In this document: one piece after another, positions 1 through 7,233 of the stretch | Numbering within the stretch: the first letter of the stretch is position 1 | How the letters are laid out: each line of letters begins with the position of its first letter | The notes under the pieces: generated by a model | The model's database searches: none | Told to the model about the DNA's origin: nothing | What the model saw: only the letters and a program-made list of their open reading frames with translations | Position numbers and translations under genes: made by a program | Assembly: GCA_023436765.1 (NCBI GenBank) | Contig: JAEZHX010000028.1 | Span: 1-9,541 of the forward strand | Origin: Bacillota bacterium | GTDB lineage: Bacteria > Bacillota > Clostridia > Lachnospirales > Lachnospiraceae | DNA: 9,541 nucleotides | Direction of reading: 5' to 3'

Positions 1-1524
1 TATGGCTACAAAGTATTCGTTCGAGTGTTCGGACTTATGGATGAACGAAGTTTAGAGGCATCCGGGGTAAATACGCTGAGAAATATCCCGGGGTTGAATT
101 TACGGGGACAAGGGGTTTTGGTTGGAATAGTTGATACCGGAATAGATTATACACATCAAGCCTTTATTAATGAGGATGGAACTACTAAGATTGTATCTAT
201 CTGGGATCAGACGATTCAATCCGGAAGCCCTCCCGAAGGCCTATATTTTGGAACAGAGTACTTAAGCGATCAGATCAATGCCGCTCTTATTAACCCGGAT
301 CCAAAATCGATCGTTCCGAGCACCGATGATATTGGGCATGGTACTTTTTTGGCGGGAATAGCAGCAGGTAAGGAGGACCCACGTAACGAATTTTCAGGTG
401 TTGTACCGGATGCCGAGATCGTTGTAGTAAAATTAAAACCTGCGAAAGATGTTATCCGGAGCTATTATATGTTATCTGAGGATGTGATATGTTATCAGGA
501 AAATGATATAATGTTAGGAGTAAAGTATCTATTAGATATTGCGGAAAAATATGATAGACCGATTTCTATCTGTATCGGACTTGGAACCTCACAGGGTTCT
601 CATGATGCTACCGATGCTTTGAGTAGTTACCTTAGTACTGTTACTCAGAGGAAAGGAGTAACAGTAACAATAGCTGCAGGCAATGAAGGAATCAGCAGAC
701 ATCATTTCGAAAGTATTATGCAAAAAGGAACGGATGTTGAAAATGTCGAACTAAATGTCGCACCAAATGAAAAAGGTCTCTACTTTGAGATATGGGCTGA
801 TGTTCCAAACACCTTCTCATTAGAATTAATTTCACCGGGAGGAGAACTTGTACCACTTGTCGTTCCAAGAATCTATGAGAGAAGAGAAGTCACACTTATT
901 TTTGAAGCTACTAGGATTAATATCCAGTTTCAGCTGGTAGGCTCCAGGTCGGGAGCTGAGCTTGTAGTAATAAGATTTCAAGATCCGGCGGAAGGGATTT
1001 GGCGTATCATCATTCGTAAATTAGACATAACCCTAAGTTTACGTATCAATATATGGCTTCCAATCACTAATTTTATTAGTGAAGAAACATTTTTTATTAC
1101 TTCTTCACCTTACATTACCTTGACATCTCCGGCAAACGTGGATATCCCTATTGTTACAACCGCATATAATGCTTCGAATGATAGTCTTTATCTTAACGCA
1201 AGCAGAGGGTTTACCAGAACAGGTCAAGTTTCACCTGGAATAGCGGCTCCCGGGGTAAACATGATTGGTCCCGCCGGTAATAACAGCTATACTGTCATGT
1301 CGGGAACCAGTGTTGCTGCTGCCCATACAACCGGAGTTGCAGCTATTCTGCTCGAATGGGGGATAGTAAGGGGCATCCTTGAAAATATGGATGGAACCGA
1401 TATAAGGAATGTGTTATTACGGGGAGCAAAGAGGGATACCGCAAGAACTTATCCAGATCGGGAATGGGGCTATGGTATACTGGATTTATTCGGGGCGTTT
1501 GAGAGATTACGAGGAAATGTATAA
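1..1524 (+). CDS. Csp-like S8 (subtilisin) family serine peptidase, 5'-truncated by window edge
   Basis: Subtilisin-family endopeptidase. The reading frame is open from base 1, and the residues before the GTG at 25 (YGYKVFVR) continue smoothly into the protein, so the true start lies to the left and the N-terminal pro-region is missing. Counting from the GTG at 25, the triad is complete: Asp37 in GIVDTGIDYTH, His105 in GHGTFLAG and Ser429 in SGTSVAAAHTTG. The oxyanion Asn220 sits in AAGNEG. About 150 residues (roughly 235-390), beta-rich and without catalytic motifs, are inserted between the Asn and Ser motifs. Such an insert is known from the clostridial Csp group of spore-associated S8 peptidases. 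Unlike the pseudoproteases of that group, this one should be active. Whether it acts in spore germination or in general protein turnover cannot be told from the window. The family call is secure; the Csp-like subgroup is likely. Confidence 0.93.
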   Translation, partial: YGYKVFVRVFGLMDERSLEASGVNTLRNIPGLNLRGQGVLVGIVDTGIDYTHQAFINEDGTTKIVSIWDQTIQSGSPPEGLYFGTEYLSDQINAALINPDPKSIVPSTDDIGHGTFLAGIAAGKEDPRNEFSGVVPDAEIVVVKLKPAKDVIRSYYMLSEDVICYQENDIMLGVKYLLDIAEKYDRPISICIGLGTSQGSHDATDALSSYLSTVTQRKGVTVTIAAGNEGISRHHFESIMQKGTDVENVELNVAPNEKGLYFEIWADVPNTFSLELISPGGELVPLVVPRIYERREVTLIFEATRINIQFQLVGSRSGAELVVIRFQDPAEGIWRIIIRKLDITLSLRINIWLPITNFISEETFFITSSPYITLTSPANVDIPIVTTAYNASNDSLYLNASRGFTRTGQVSPGIAAPGVNMIGPAGNNSYTVMSGTSVAAAHTTGVAAILLEWGIVRGILENMDGTDIRNVLLRGAKRDTARTYPDREWGYGILDLFGAFERLRGNV

Positions 1525-1587
1525 GAATTAATATAGGAGTGCAGAGGGAAGGATTTGTACCAATGCATGTGCATGTGTTTCGCAACA

Positions 1588-1616
1588 TTGACTTTATTTT
1601 CACACTCGAATATAAT
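1588..1616 (+). promoter_or_regulatory. Sigma-A-type promoter for the methyltransferase/membrane-protein operon
   Basis: TTGACT at 1588-1593 and a perfect TATAAT at 1611-1616 are separated by exactly 17 bases, which predicts a start of transcription near 1623 and a leader of about 45 bases. It lies 64 bases past the S8 stop, so the following genes need not depend on the peptidase promoter. Just upstream, GCATGT occurs twice in tandem (about 1564-1575). A 7-base inverted repeat, TGTACCA (1556-1562) and TGGTACA (1640-1646), flanks the promoter; its significance is unclear. Confidence 0.8.
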
Positions 1617-1668
1617 TAGTAGGATGGCTAATATTTACATGGTACAGTAAAAGTCAAGGAGTATTTAT

Positions 1669-2466
1669 ATGACGAAAGAAGAGCAAGCATACCAATATCC
1701 GGACCAGTACGATGCAATTACGATGGATCTCATCGGTGCTACAGAACCATATCAGGGATATTGGCATAAAAGCGAAGAAAGTATGATTAAGTCCATGCTT
1801 AAAATGATAGATAACATGTCTTTGAAGGAACGACTGTATGATGCGGGATGTGGTTATGGACGACTGACGTTAAGATTCAGTTCTTATTTTCAGGAAATAT
1901 ATGCTGCAGAACCGGATAAGGAGCGGCATGATATCTGCAAACAGAACCTTCTTAAATGGAAACTTGACCACAAGGTTACGCTGATACAGGCTGGAGCAGA
2001 AGATCTTGCAAAGGAGAACTTCTTTGACGCAATTCTATGCAGTCATGTAATACAGCATTTACCCGAACAGCATGTGCATAGCATCTTAAAGGCATTTCAC
2101 CGTATGCTAAAAGAGGGTGGAGCCCTGTTCCTTACGACATCCCATTCTGTGAGTGGAACAGTACAGTACACAAAAAGTTATCTCAATAAAGATAAGAAAC
2201 GAGTTGAGGAGGGGATTGACCCTATATCCTTTAATCTGCTGAATAACGAGAAGGGCATTCTTCCGGTCAAATTTTATACGTACGAGGAGATTACATCTCT
2301 GCTACATAAGTGTAATTTTGAAGTGATCGATTATAAGGTTTATCATCATACCAGAGGGAACAAACAATTTGACAGCATGTTTGGAATAGACCGATTTATA
2401 AATTTAAGCAGAAAAAGGAAAGAAGTATACGGGAGGGATCTGTATGTCTGTGCTGTTCCAAGATGA
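1669..2466 (+). CDS. Class I SAM-dependent methyltransferase (substrate unknown)
   Basis: A 265-residue protein of the Rossmann-fold class I methyltransferases. Motif I is DAGCGYGRLT (residues 58-67), followed by the acidic residue Glu81 at the end of strand 2 that usually holds the SAM ribose. The post-motif FDAILCSHVIQHLPE is typical of the Methyltransf_11/25 group, and LKEGGALFLTTSHS follows as the next strand. The last third (TYEEITSLLHKCNFEVIDYKVYHH) resembles the C-terminal strand and helix of small-molecule methyltransferases. The ATG at 1669 has AAGGAG at 1656-1661, seven bases upstream. The last 23 bases overlap the next gene, which suggests translational coupling. Nothing in the sequence identifies the methyl acceptor. 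It is not closely similar to the second methyltransferase at 3832-4611. Confidence 0.9.
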   Translation: MTKEEQAYQYPDQYDAITMDLIGATEPYQGYWHKSEESMIKSMLKMIDNMSLKERLYDAGCGYGRLTLRFSSYFQEIYAAEPDKERHDICKQNLLKWKLDHKVTLIQAGAEDLAKENFFDAILCSHVIQHLPEQHVHSILKAFHRMLKEGGALFLTTSHSVSGTVQYTKSYLNKDKKRVEEGIDPISFNLLNNEKGILPVKFYTYEEITSLLHKCNFEVIDYKVYHHTRGNKQFDSMFGIDRFINLSRKRKEVYGRDLYVCAVPR

Positions 2467-3811
2467 AGTAAAAGACGTTAAGCTAATGCTGTTGGAATGT
2501 ATTAAGATAAAATTTAAATATATCTCCTTAGACAGGCTTCTCAAAGAATTAAAAAAGGATTTCTGTTTGGCAGAATGGGATGAGAAGAGTGATTATGCGG
2601 ATTGCTTTCACTCCTTTCAGAATTTTCTGTTCAAAAACAACTTAACGAAATACGTGGATGTTAAGATTAAGCTTGGAACCTTTGATTTTTTGGTTGAGTA
2701 TAAGAGTAAGGCAAGACGCCTTTCGGTGGAGGTGTTTTTACTCATCTACTCTAGTGTCGATATCATTAATATCATGTATAATATACCAGCTGAGAGCCTC
2801 TCGGTGGACGAGCTGATCTATATCCGTAAGGTGATACAATTTGACAAGAAGCCAATCATGATACAGAACAGCGGTTTTTTTAAGGAATATGTTGAATTTG
2901 ATAAGGTTACCTTCGGACAGATTTCCTGTGACATTTGCAAGTCACTGATACGATTATCCGGTTATCACAGATATGCTGTGAAACACCGAATGAATAATCT
3001 AAAAAAATTTAAGTTCAGAATGGATTATAATACATATTATACAAATTCCTATGAAGCCATGTATAAGCAGAAAATGATGGTGGTTGAAGTCCGCAGGATA
3101 GATGGGATGGATGCGGCTTCCTTTACTTCGGAGGAATTTAACAATCGTTATGCCAAAATGATATACGGAATGCTGGTATGTGATGAGGGCTATCGGTATG
3201 TTCCTCATCACTGTGTGTCAGGTGCGCTGGAGGACAACTTTGGGTCAAGGGAACATTTCAGAATCTATGTTTCCAATATCGGAGTCGTTGTAATCAACCT
3301 CATTCATTCTGCCCGACAGTTGGAATATGAGGAGTTTCAGAGGCAGTTGGGGGAGGAATTTGAGGATGAAGACTCGAAGAAGCTATTCTGTTCTCATCCG
3401 GATTATGCAGGGCTGGAACATGGGGCCTTGTTATCTCTGGAAAGAGTCACTATACTTTTTGTAATCATCAATTCAAATTTGAAGAAGGAATACTTTACAA
3501 CGAAGAACAGTGTTCGAAAGATCATCCGAAACAGGCAGATGATGATTGACATTGTTAACCTGGTGATGAGCTTCAACATAAGCGAGATTACTGCACTTAC
3601 AGATATCATTATGCGGAAAATTGGAATCTTCAACTATGTAGATCGTGTTCGGGAGCGTCTGGATATTGCGGAGGATGATACGCTGATCATCTATCAGAAA
3701 TGGAACAATATCCTGACCCTGTCAATCGCAATATTAGGTATCATCTTTGCGGCGATGAGCATAAGTGAGATAAAGACTGTTATTATCCGCTTCTTTGATA
3801 TGTTATTTTGA
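2444..3811 (+). CDS. Uncharacterised 455-residue protein with C-terminal membrane anchor
   Basis: I do not recognise this protein. It starts inside the methyltransferase gene (23-base overlap), with GGGAGG at 2431-2436, seven bases before its ATG. The N-terminal two thirds are soluble and rich in Lys, Tyr, Phe and Ile. Charged and aromatic stretches include NNRYAKMIYGMLVCDEGYRY and AGLEHGALLSLERV. Residues about 365-420 are predicted to be helical (RKIIRNRQMMIDIVN onward). One clear hydrophobic segment, about residues 423-441 (NILTLSIAILGIIFAAMSI), lies near the end and is followed by a short basic and hydrophobic tail. Long helices leading into a C-terminal membrane segment recall CorA-like proteins, but there is no GMN motif and only one obvious segment, so I do not call a transporter. 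The overlap implies joint expression, and perhaps joint function, with the methyltransferase. Confidence 0.8.
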   Translation: MSVLFQDEVKDVKLMLLECIKIKFKYISLDRLLKELKKDFCLAEWDEKSDYADCFHSFQNFLFKNNLTKYVDVKIKLGTFDFLVEYKSKARRLSVEVFLLIYSSVDIINIMYNIPAESLSVDELIYIRKVIQFDKKPIMIQNSGFFKEYVEFDKVTFGQISCDICKSLIRLSGYHRYAVKHRMNNLKKFKFRMDYNTYYTNSYEAMYKQKMMVVEVRRIDGMDAASFTSEEFNNRYAKMIYGMLVCDEGYRYVPHHCVSGALEDNFGSREHFRIYVSNIGVVVINLIHSARQLEYEEFQRQLGEEFEDEDSKKLFCSHPDYAGLEHGALLSLERVTILFVIINSNLKKEYFTTKNSVRKIIRNRQMMIDIVNLVMSFNISEITALTDIIMRKIGIFNYVDRVRERLDIAEDDTLIIYQKWNNILTLSIAILGIIFAAMSISEIKTVIIRFFDMLF

Positions 3812-3831
3812 TATGTAATTCTGACAGGAAT

Positions 3832-4611
3832 TTATGGTTTTCTTGCCAGCTGCAAGTCAATTGTATCGTAGATATCGATTTGCCCGCCGAAGTGATCAAT
3901 TGTCTGTTCGATTTCTGAGTAGAATTTCATTCTGGTACTTTCTTCAATCGCAATATGATTAGAATAAGTATTGAGAAGTAAGATGTATTCCTGAGCCGTA
4001 AAGGTTCTTGTCCTGTGATACAATTTGTAGCTTACATCAACAAAGCCATATTTCTGTGCAATATCTGCACGTTTTTTGGCATCAGCTTCACTGTATTCAT
4101 GATCAGCTTGAGAACCGGGCAAATATACGGAATATATTTTTTGAAGTGCCACATGAAGCTCTTCCCGTCCTTTATCCTTGTATGGATGATTGGCGAAACG
4201 AGCAAAGACACCACCGCTTTTTAGCATATTAAAAACCTTCGTATATCCGATTTCTTCGGGTATCCAATGAAAGGCTGATGCGGAATATATCAAATCACAG
4301 GTATTATCATCATACTCAAAATCTTCAAATCGGGTTGTTACTGCTGAAAAAGCGGAGAATTCCCTGAATTTATCGCGACATAAATCCGCGAAATTATCTC
4401 CGTATTCCACAGCGGTCAGCTTGCAGCCCGTACTTAAGATTGGTAAGGTTGCTTGTCCACCGCCAATTCCAACTTCCACTACATTACTTGTTTTATCAAT
4501 TGGAATATAACTGAAGATATCCTCGTACAGCTCTGAAACATATCCAGGGCGCATTCTCTCATAGTTTCTGGCAACTGTGTTAAAAGTCCATTCCAATCCT
4601 ATCTCTGACAT
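3832..4611 (-). CDS. Class I SAM-dependent methyltransferase downstream of the ribD/ribBA-like genes
   Basis: A 259-residue class I methyltransferase. The opening FNTVARNYERMRPGYV is typical of the Methyltransf_11/25-type clostridial enzymes. Motif I is VVEVGIGGGQAT (residues 44-55), and the acidic residue after strand 2 is Glu69 in LTAVEYG. The segment CDLIYSASAFHWIP and then MLKSGGVFARFANHPY form the later core motifs. The ATG has AGGAG at 4620-4624, eight bases upstream. It lies 72 bases after the ribBA-like stop on the same strand, and I see no hairpin terminator between them, so it is plausibly the third gene of that unit; an internal promoter cannot be excluded. If co-transcribed, it could methylate a pyrimidine or pteridine intermediate made by the two upstream enzymes. 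That role is inference only. It converges on the 2444-3811 gene with a 20-base gap. Confidence 0.88.
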   Translation of the reverse strand: MSEIGLEWTFNTVARNYERMRPGYVSELYEDIFSYIPIDKTSNVVEVGIGGGQATLPILSTGCKLTAVEYGDNFADLCRDKFREFSAFSAVTTRFEDFEYDDNTCDLIYSASAFHWIPEEIGYTKVFNMLKSGGVFARFANHPYKDKGREELHVALQKIYSVYLPGSQADHEYSEADAKKRADIAQKYGFVDVSYKLYHRTRTFTAQEYILLLNTYSNHIAIEESTRMKFYSEIEQTIDHFGGQIDIYDTIDLQLARKP

Positions 4612-4683
4612 TCTTTATTCTCCTAGTCAATGCAAAAAAACATCATATGCCTTGTTGCCTTGGATACCCATATTATCGTAAAT

Positions 4684-5871
4684 TTAATATAAATGTCCCA
4701 TCTTTTCTCTCTTTGTTTCAAAGTACTTTTGGTTATGAATATTCGTATCAATGATCAAAGGTACTCTGTCAACTATTTCTATACCATGGCCTTTGAGGCC
4801 AATGATTTTCTTGGGATTATTCGTCATAAGCCTTATTTTTCTTACATTTAACTCACTTAATATTTGAGCTCCAATGCCATAATCTCTCATGTCAGCAGGG
4901 AATCCGAGGGCGATATTTGCTTCCTCCGTATCCATCCCTTGCTCTTGCAGCTTATATGCCTTGATCTTATTAATAAGCCCGATACCTCGGCCTTCCTGCC
5001 TCAGATAGAGTAAGATGCCTTTTCCTTCTTTTTCAATGTTCCTAAGTGCTGCAGCTAATTGCTCTCCACAATCACATTTCAAGGAGTGAAATGCATCTCC
5101 GGTGAGGCATTCGGAATGAACTCTTACCAAAACCTCATCCTCAACATCAATGGTGCCATGCACTAGTGCAACATGGTGTTCCCCATTTAGTTTGTTTACG
5201 AAGCCTACCATTCGAAACTCTCCATATTCAGTAGGAAGATTTGCTTCTGCTGCTTTTTCAACATAACAGTCTTTTTCTCTGCGATATGCGATTAGCGCTT
5301 CAATTGTGACAACCTTCATGTTTTCTTTCTCAGCAAACTGAAAGATTTGTTCTGCTTTCGCAACTCCACCATCTTCATTTAATATCTCTGATATAACACC
5401 GGATGGATATCCACCTGAAATTGAAGCTAGATCCGATGCGGCTTCAGCATTTGCTGCTTTTTTCAATACTCCTCCGTTGACGGATTTTATAATAAAAACA
5501 TGTCCGGGAGTTTTAAAATTATTGTAATCTATTTGTTCTTCCAATAATTTTTTTATTGTAAGAGTTCTGTCTTCTGAAGAAATTCCAGTTCCAGCAGTAA
5601 TATAATCTACCGATAAATCATATGTATTTGGACCGTTTTGCTTTCTGAAATTATTCATCTGAGGAAATGTGATCGTTTCAGTACGTTCCTCAGGAAGGGA
5701 GATATACGTGAAGCCAGTTCCATACTTCATCATATAATATATGTTTTCCTTGGTAGTAAGTTCGGAAGCCATGAAAAAGACTCCCCCGCTTTCTGCCAGC
5801 TCATCGTCTACGATAATAACGATTTTACCTTTTTTAACATCTTCCATTACTTCCTCTACTGTAGCGAGCAT
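4684..5871 (-). CDS. ribBA-like: RibBA-like protein: intact GTP cyclohydrolase II domain, degenerate DHBP synthase domain
   Basis: The start is the ATG at 5871: GGAGGG (5879-5884) lies seven bases upstream and the product, 395 residues, has the normal RibBA length. A longer frame from a TTG at 5952 has no support. The N-terminal DHBP synthase fold (1-200) is recognisable, but its active-site loop, normally DDEDRENEGDF, reads DDELAESGGVF: Arg becomes Ala26, the second Glu Gly29 and the Asp Val31, while Glu27 remains. The metal-binding His of the GHTEA motif is Asn141 (AANAEA). His124 (PGH) and Glu162 remain. The C-terminal GTP cyclohydrolase II domain (about 205-395) looks intact: zinc ligands Cys255, Cys266 and Cys268, LLYLRQEGRGIGL, Tyr306 and ADMRDYGIGAQIL. 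It should therefore open GTP to the diaminopyrimidine ribosyl phosphate but not make DHBP from ribulose 5-phosphate. It follows the ribD-like gene by 86 bases. Confidence 0.93.
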   Translation of the reverse strand: MLATVEEVMEDVKKGKIVIIVDDELAESGGVFFMASELTTKENIYYMMKYGTGFTYISLPEERTETITFPQMNNFRKQNGPNTYDLSVDYITAGTGISSEDRTLTIKKLLEEQIDYNNFKTPGHVFIIKSVNGGVLKKAANAEAASDLASISGGYPSGVISEILNEDGGVAKAEQIFQFAEKENMKVVTIEALIAYRREKDCYVEKAAEANLPTEYGEFRMVGFVNKLNGEHHVALVHGTIDVEDEVLVRVHSECLTGDAFHSLKCDCGEQLAAALRNIEKEGKGILLYLRQEGRGIGLINKIKAYKLQEQGMDTEEANIALGFPADMRDYGIGAQILSELNVRKIRLMTNNPKKIIGLKGHGIEIVDRVPLIIDTNIHNQKYFETKREKMGHLY

Positions 5872-5900
5872 GATTGTTCCCTCCATAAACTTGAGTTTTA

Positions 5901-5924
5901 AGAATGAATCCATGTATTCATTCT
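5901..5924. promoter_or_regulatory. Perfect 9-base inverted repeat in the ribD-ribBA gap
   Basis: AGAATGAAT (5901-5909) and ATTCATTCT (5916-5924) form a perfect nine-base dyad around a six-base centre. On the minus strand it starts a few bases after a possible -10 box (TACAAT, whose -35 partner is poor), and it sits 29 bases before the ribBA ribosome binding site at its nearest. It could be an operator over an internal start site, or an mRNA hairpin between the two genes. No U tract follows, so it is not an intrinsic terminator. Confidence 0.5.
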
Positions 5925-5957
5925 CTATTGTAGTACAATTTATAATGATCAAAATAA

Positions 5958-7049
5958 CTAATCAATATAGCCTTTAACGATAATATCCGGACCTATCATC
6001 TCATAAGTAACTCTCTTAAGAACAAGAGCATTTCTCATCAATTCTATTCCGGTCCCACCAACTGGTGTTACAGCATTTTTACCACTAATAATCTTGGGAG
6101 CTATCGCAGTATATACCTTATGGATGCATCCACTCTCAAACGCTGATGCTAGAATGGAGCTACCTCCTTCTATGTATAACGAATCGATTCCAATACTTCC
6201 TAAGAAGTTCATGATATCCTTAAATTCAATATGGTTATTTATCTCTCTAAGCTTAGCAATCTCTACTCCTTTTTTCAGAAGTGCCTGTTCCTTGTCCTCT
6301 GGGATCAGTTCTGAGGCAATAATCAGAGTCTTCGTATTATCATCGACCTGGAGTATTTTCGATTCCATCGGAATATCACCGTACTTTGAAATAATAACTC
6401 TAAGTGGATTTGAAATAACTACTCCCTCTAATCTGGTTGTAAGCCTTGGGTCATCCACTCGAACGGTATTTTCTCCAACCAATATGGCGGACACTCGCTG
6501 CCTTATTTGGTGAACAAACTTTAAGCTTTCGTCGGAACTAATCCATTTTGAATCGCCTGTTATCGTGGCTAGCTTTCCATCCAGAGTCATAGCCCATTTT
6601 ACTATAACGTAAGGTAATTTATACTGGATATAATACGCATATATTTCATTCAATTCCATGCACTCCTCTGCAAGGAGCCCAAATTCATAACTGATCCCCA
6701 TTATCTCAAGTTCAGAGGTGAAATTAATTCCCTTATTCGGGTTTGGATCATGCATACCGATATAAATCTTTGTGATACCCTTTTCCCTTATTAATCCGAT
6801 TAAATCATGAGTATTTTGCTCTGAACCAAACGGTTCGATTGTTAAATATAGCTCCGCGCCCGCCAAATCAACATCAACACCATGTAAAGCTTCACTAACA
6901 GCAGAGATAGCTCCATATGCTTTATAATAGCCTTCACCGACTATATTGTTTCCCTTAACGATTACTGCACCTGAAAGTGGATCAGGATTTACATGTCCGG
7001 TTCCCAGAGTCGCTAACTCGATCGCTCTCTTCATGAAAATCTCGTTCAT
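5958..7049 (-). CDS. ribD-like: RibD-like protein: intact pyrimidine reductase domain, deaminase domain without zinc site
   Basis: A 363-residue protein with the length and two-domain layout of bifunctional RibD/RibG. The N-terminal half has the cytidine-deaminase-like fold (NPDPLSGAVIVKGNNIVGEGYY), but the zinc site is gone. The usual HAE motif reads SAV, so the ligand His is Ser49 and the catalytic Glu is Val51. The usual PCxxxxxxPPC motif reads PFGSEQNTHDL, so the two ligand Cys are Phe74 and Leu83. The C-terminal reductase domain (about 145-360) keeps its signatures: Lys151 in PYVIVKWAMTLDGK, GDSKWIS, Asp199 in TVRVDDPRLTTR and Glu294 in YIEGGSS. It should reduce the ribosyl side chain to ribityl with NADPH but not deaminate. 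The plant PyrR reductase is a known precedent for a dead deaminase domain. AGGAG (7056-7060) lies six bases before the ATG. First gene of the minus-strand unit, followed by the ribBA-like gene. Confidence 0.93.
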   Translation of the reverse strand: MNEIFMKRAIELATLGTGHVNPDPLSGAVIVKGNNIVGEGYYKAYGAISAVSEALHGVDVDLAGAELYLTIEPFGSEQNTHDLIGLIREKGITKIYIGMHDPNPNKGINFTSELEIMGISYEFGLLAEECMELNEIYAYYIQYKLPYVIVKWAMTLDGKLATITGDSKWISSDESLKFVHQIRQRVSAILVGENTVRVDDPRLTTRLEGVVISNPLRVIISKYGDIPMESKILQVDDNTKTLIIASELIPEDKEQALLKKGVEIAKLREINNHIEFKDIMNFLGSIGIDSLYIEGGSSILASAFESGCIHKVYTAIAPKIISGKNAVTPVGGTGIELMRNALVLKRVTYEMIGPDIIVKGYID

Positions 7050-7068
7050 TGTACACTCCTTTGTAGCT

Positions 7069-7108
7069 ATTATACAATTTACTCCGCGACAAATTCCGAT
7101 TGAATTTG
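7069..7108 (-). promoter_or_regulatory. Possible promoter/operator of the ribD-like gene
   Basis: On the minus strand a perfect TATAAT box lies at 7069-7074, but its -35 partner is poor and it would leave a leader of only about 13 bases before the ATG. A perfect seven-base inverted repeat, CAAATTC (7090-7096) and GAATTTG (7102-7108) around five bases, covers the place of the -35 hexamer. A poor -35 overlapped by a dyad is what an activator- or repressor-controlled promoter can look like. Other weak promoter-like hexamers exist further upstream (about 7110-7150), so the start site is uncertain. Confidence 0.35.
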
Positions 7109-7172
7109 GTGAGTTATAAAATCATAATACCATATTGAGCAAAATAAACAAATAAAATTTCCCAATCATCTG

Positions 7173-7205
7173 ATATCCTGCCACTCGATAAAAACTACAG
7201 GATAT
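7173..7205. repeat. Inverted repeat ATATCCTG-N17-CAGGATAT upstream of the ribD-like gene
   Basis: Eight-base perfect arms (7173-7180 and 7198-7205) are separated by 17 bases. It lies about 125-155 bases before the ribD-like start and beyond the terminator of the VOC gene. It could be a distant operator or a hairpin in a long leader. It does not match the FMN riboswitch. Confidence 0.4.
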
Positions 7206-7233
7206 AGCGTCTTTTTACGGAGCCTCATTTCAC

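Noticed and set aside
4008..4232. Short frames on the plus strand inside the methyltransferase, and similar antisense frames in the other genes
   Set aside because: Shadows of well-supported genes on the other strand, without ribosome binding sites or recognisable sequence.
4612..4683. Terminator between the ribBA-like gene and the methyltransferase, suggested by a run of seven T on the minus strand
   Set aside because: No GC-rich hairpin precedes the T run; the CAAGGC/CAAGGC elements there are direct, not inverted, repeats.
5872..5952. N-terminal extension of the RibBA-like protein from a TTG at 5952
   Set aside because: The extra 27 residues match nothing in RibBA, have no ribosome binding site at the right distance, and run through the dyad. 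The ATG at 5871 has an ideal GGAGGG and gives the usual family length.
3832..7049. Toxoflavin (or roseoflavin) biosynthesis cluster
   Set aside because: Gene types partly agree, but no other pathway genes are seen and no specific resemblance could be established. A named product would be invention.
4684..7049. Pseudogenes in decay
   Set aside because: Both frames are full length, with intact ribosome binding sites and intact motifs in one domain each. The losses fall on specific catalytic residues and not at random.
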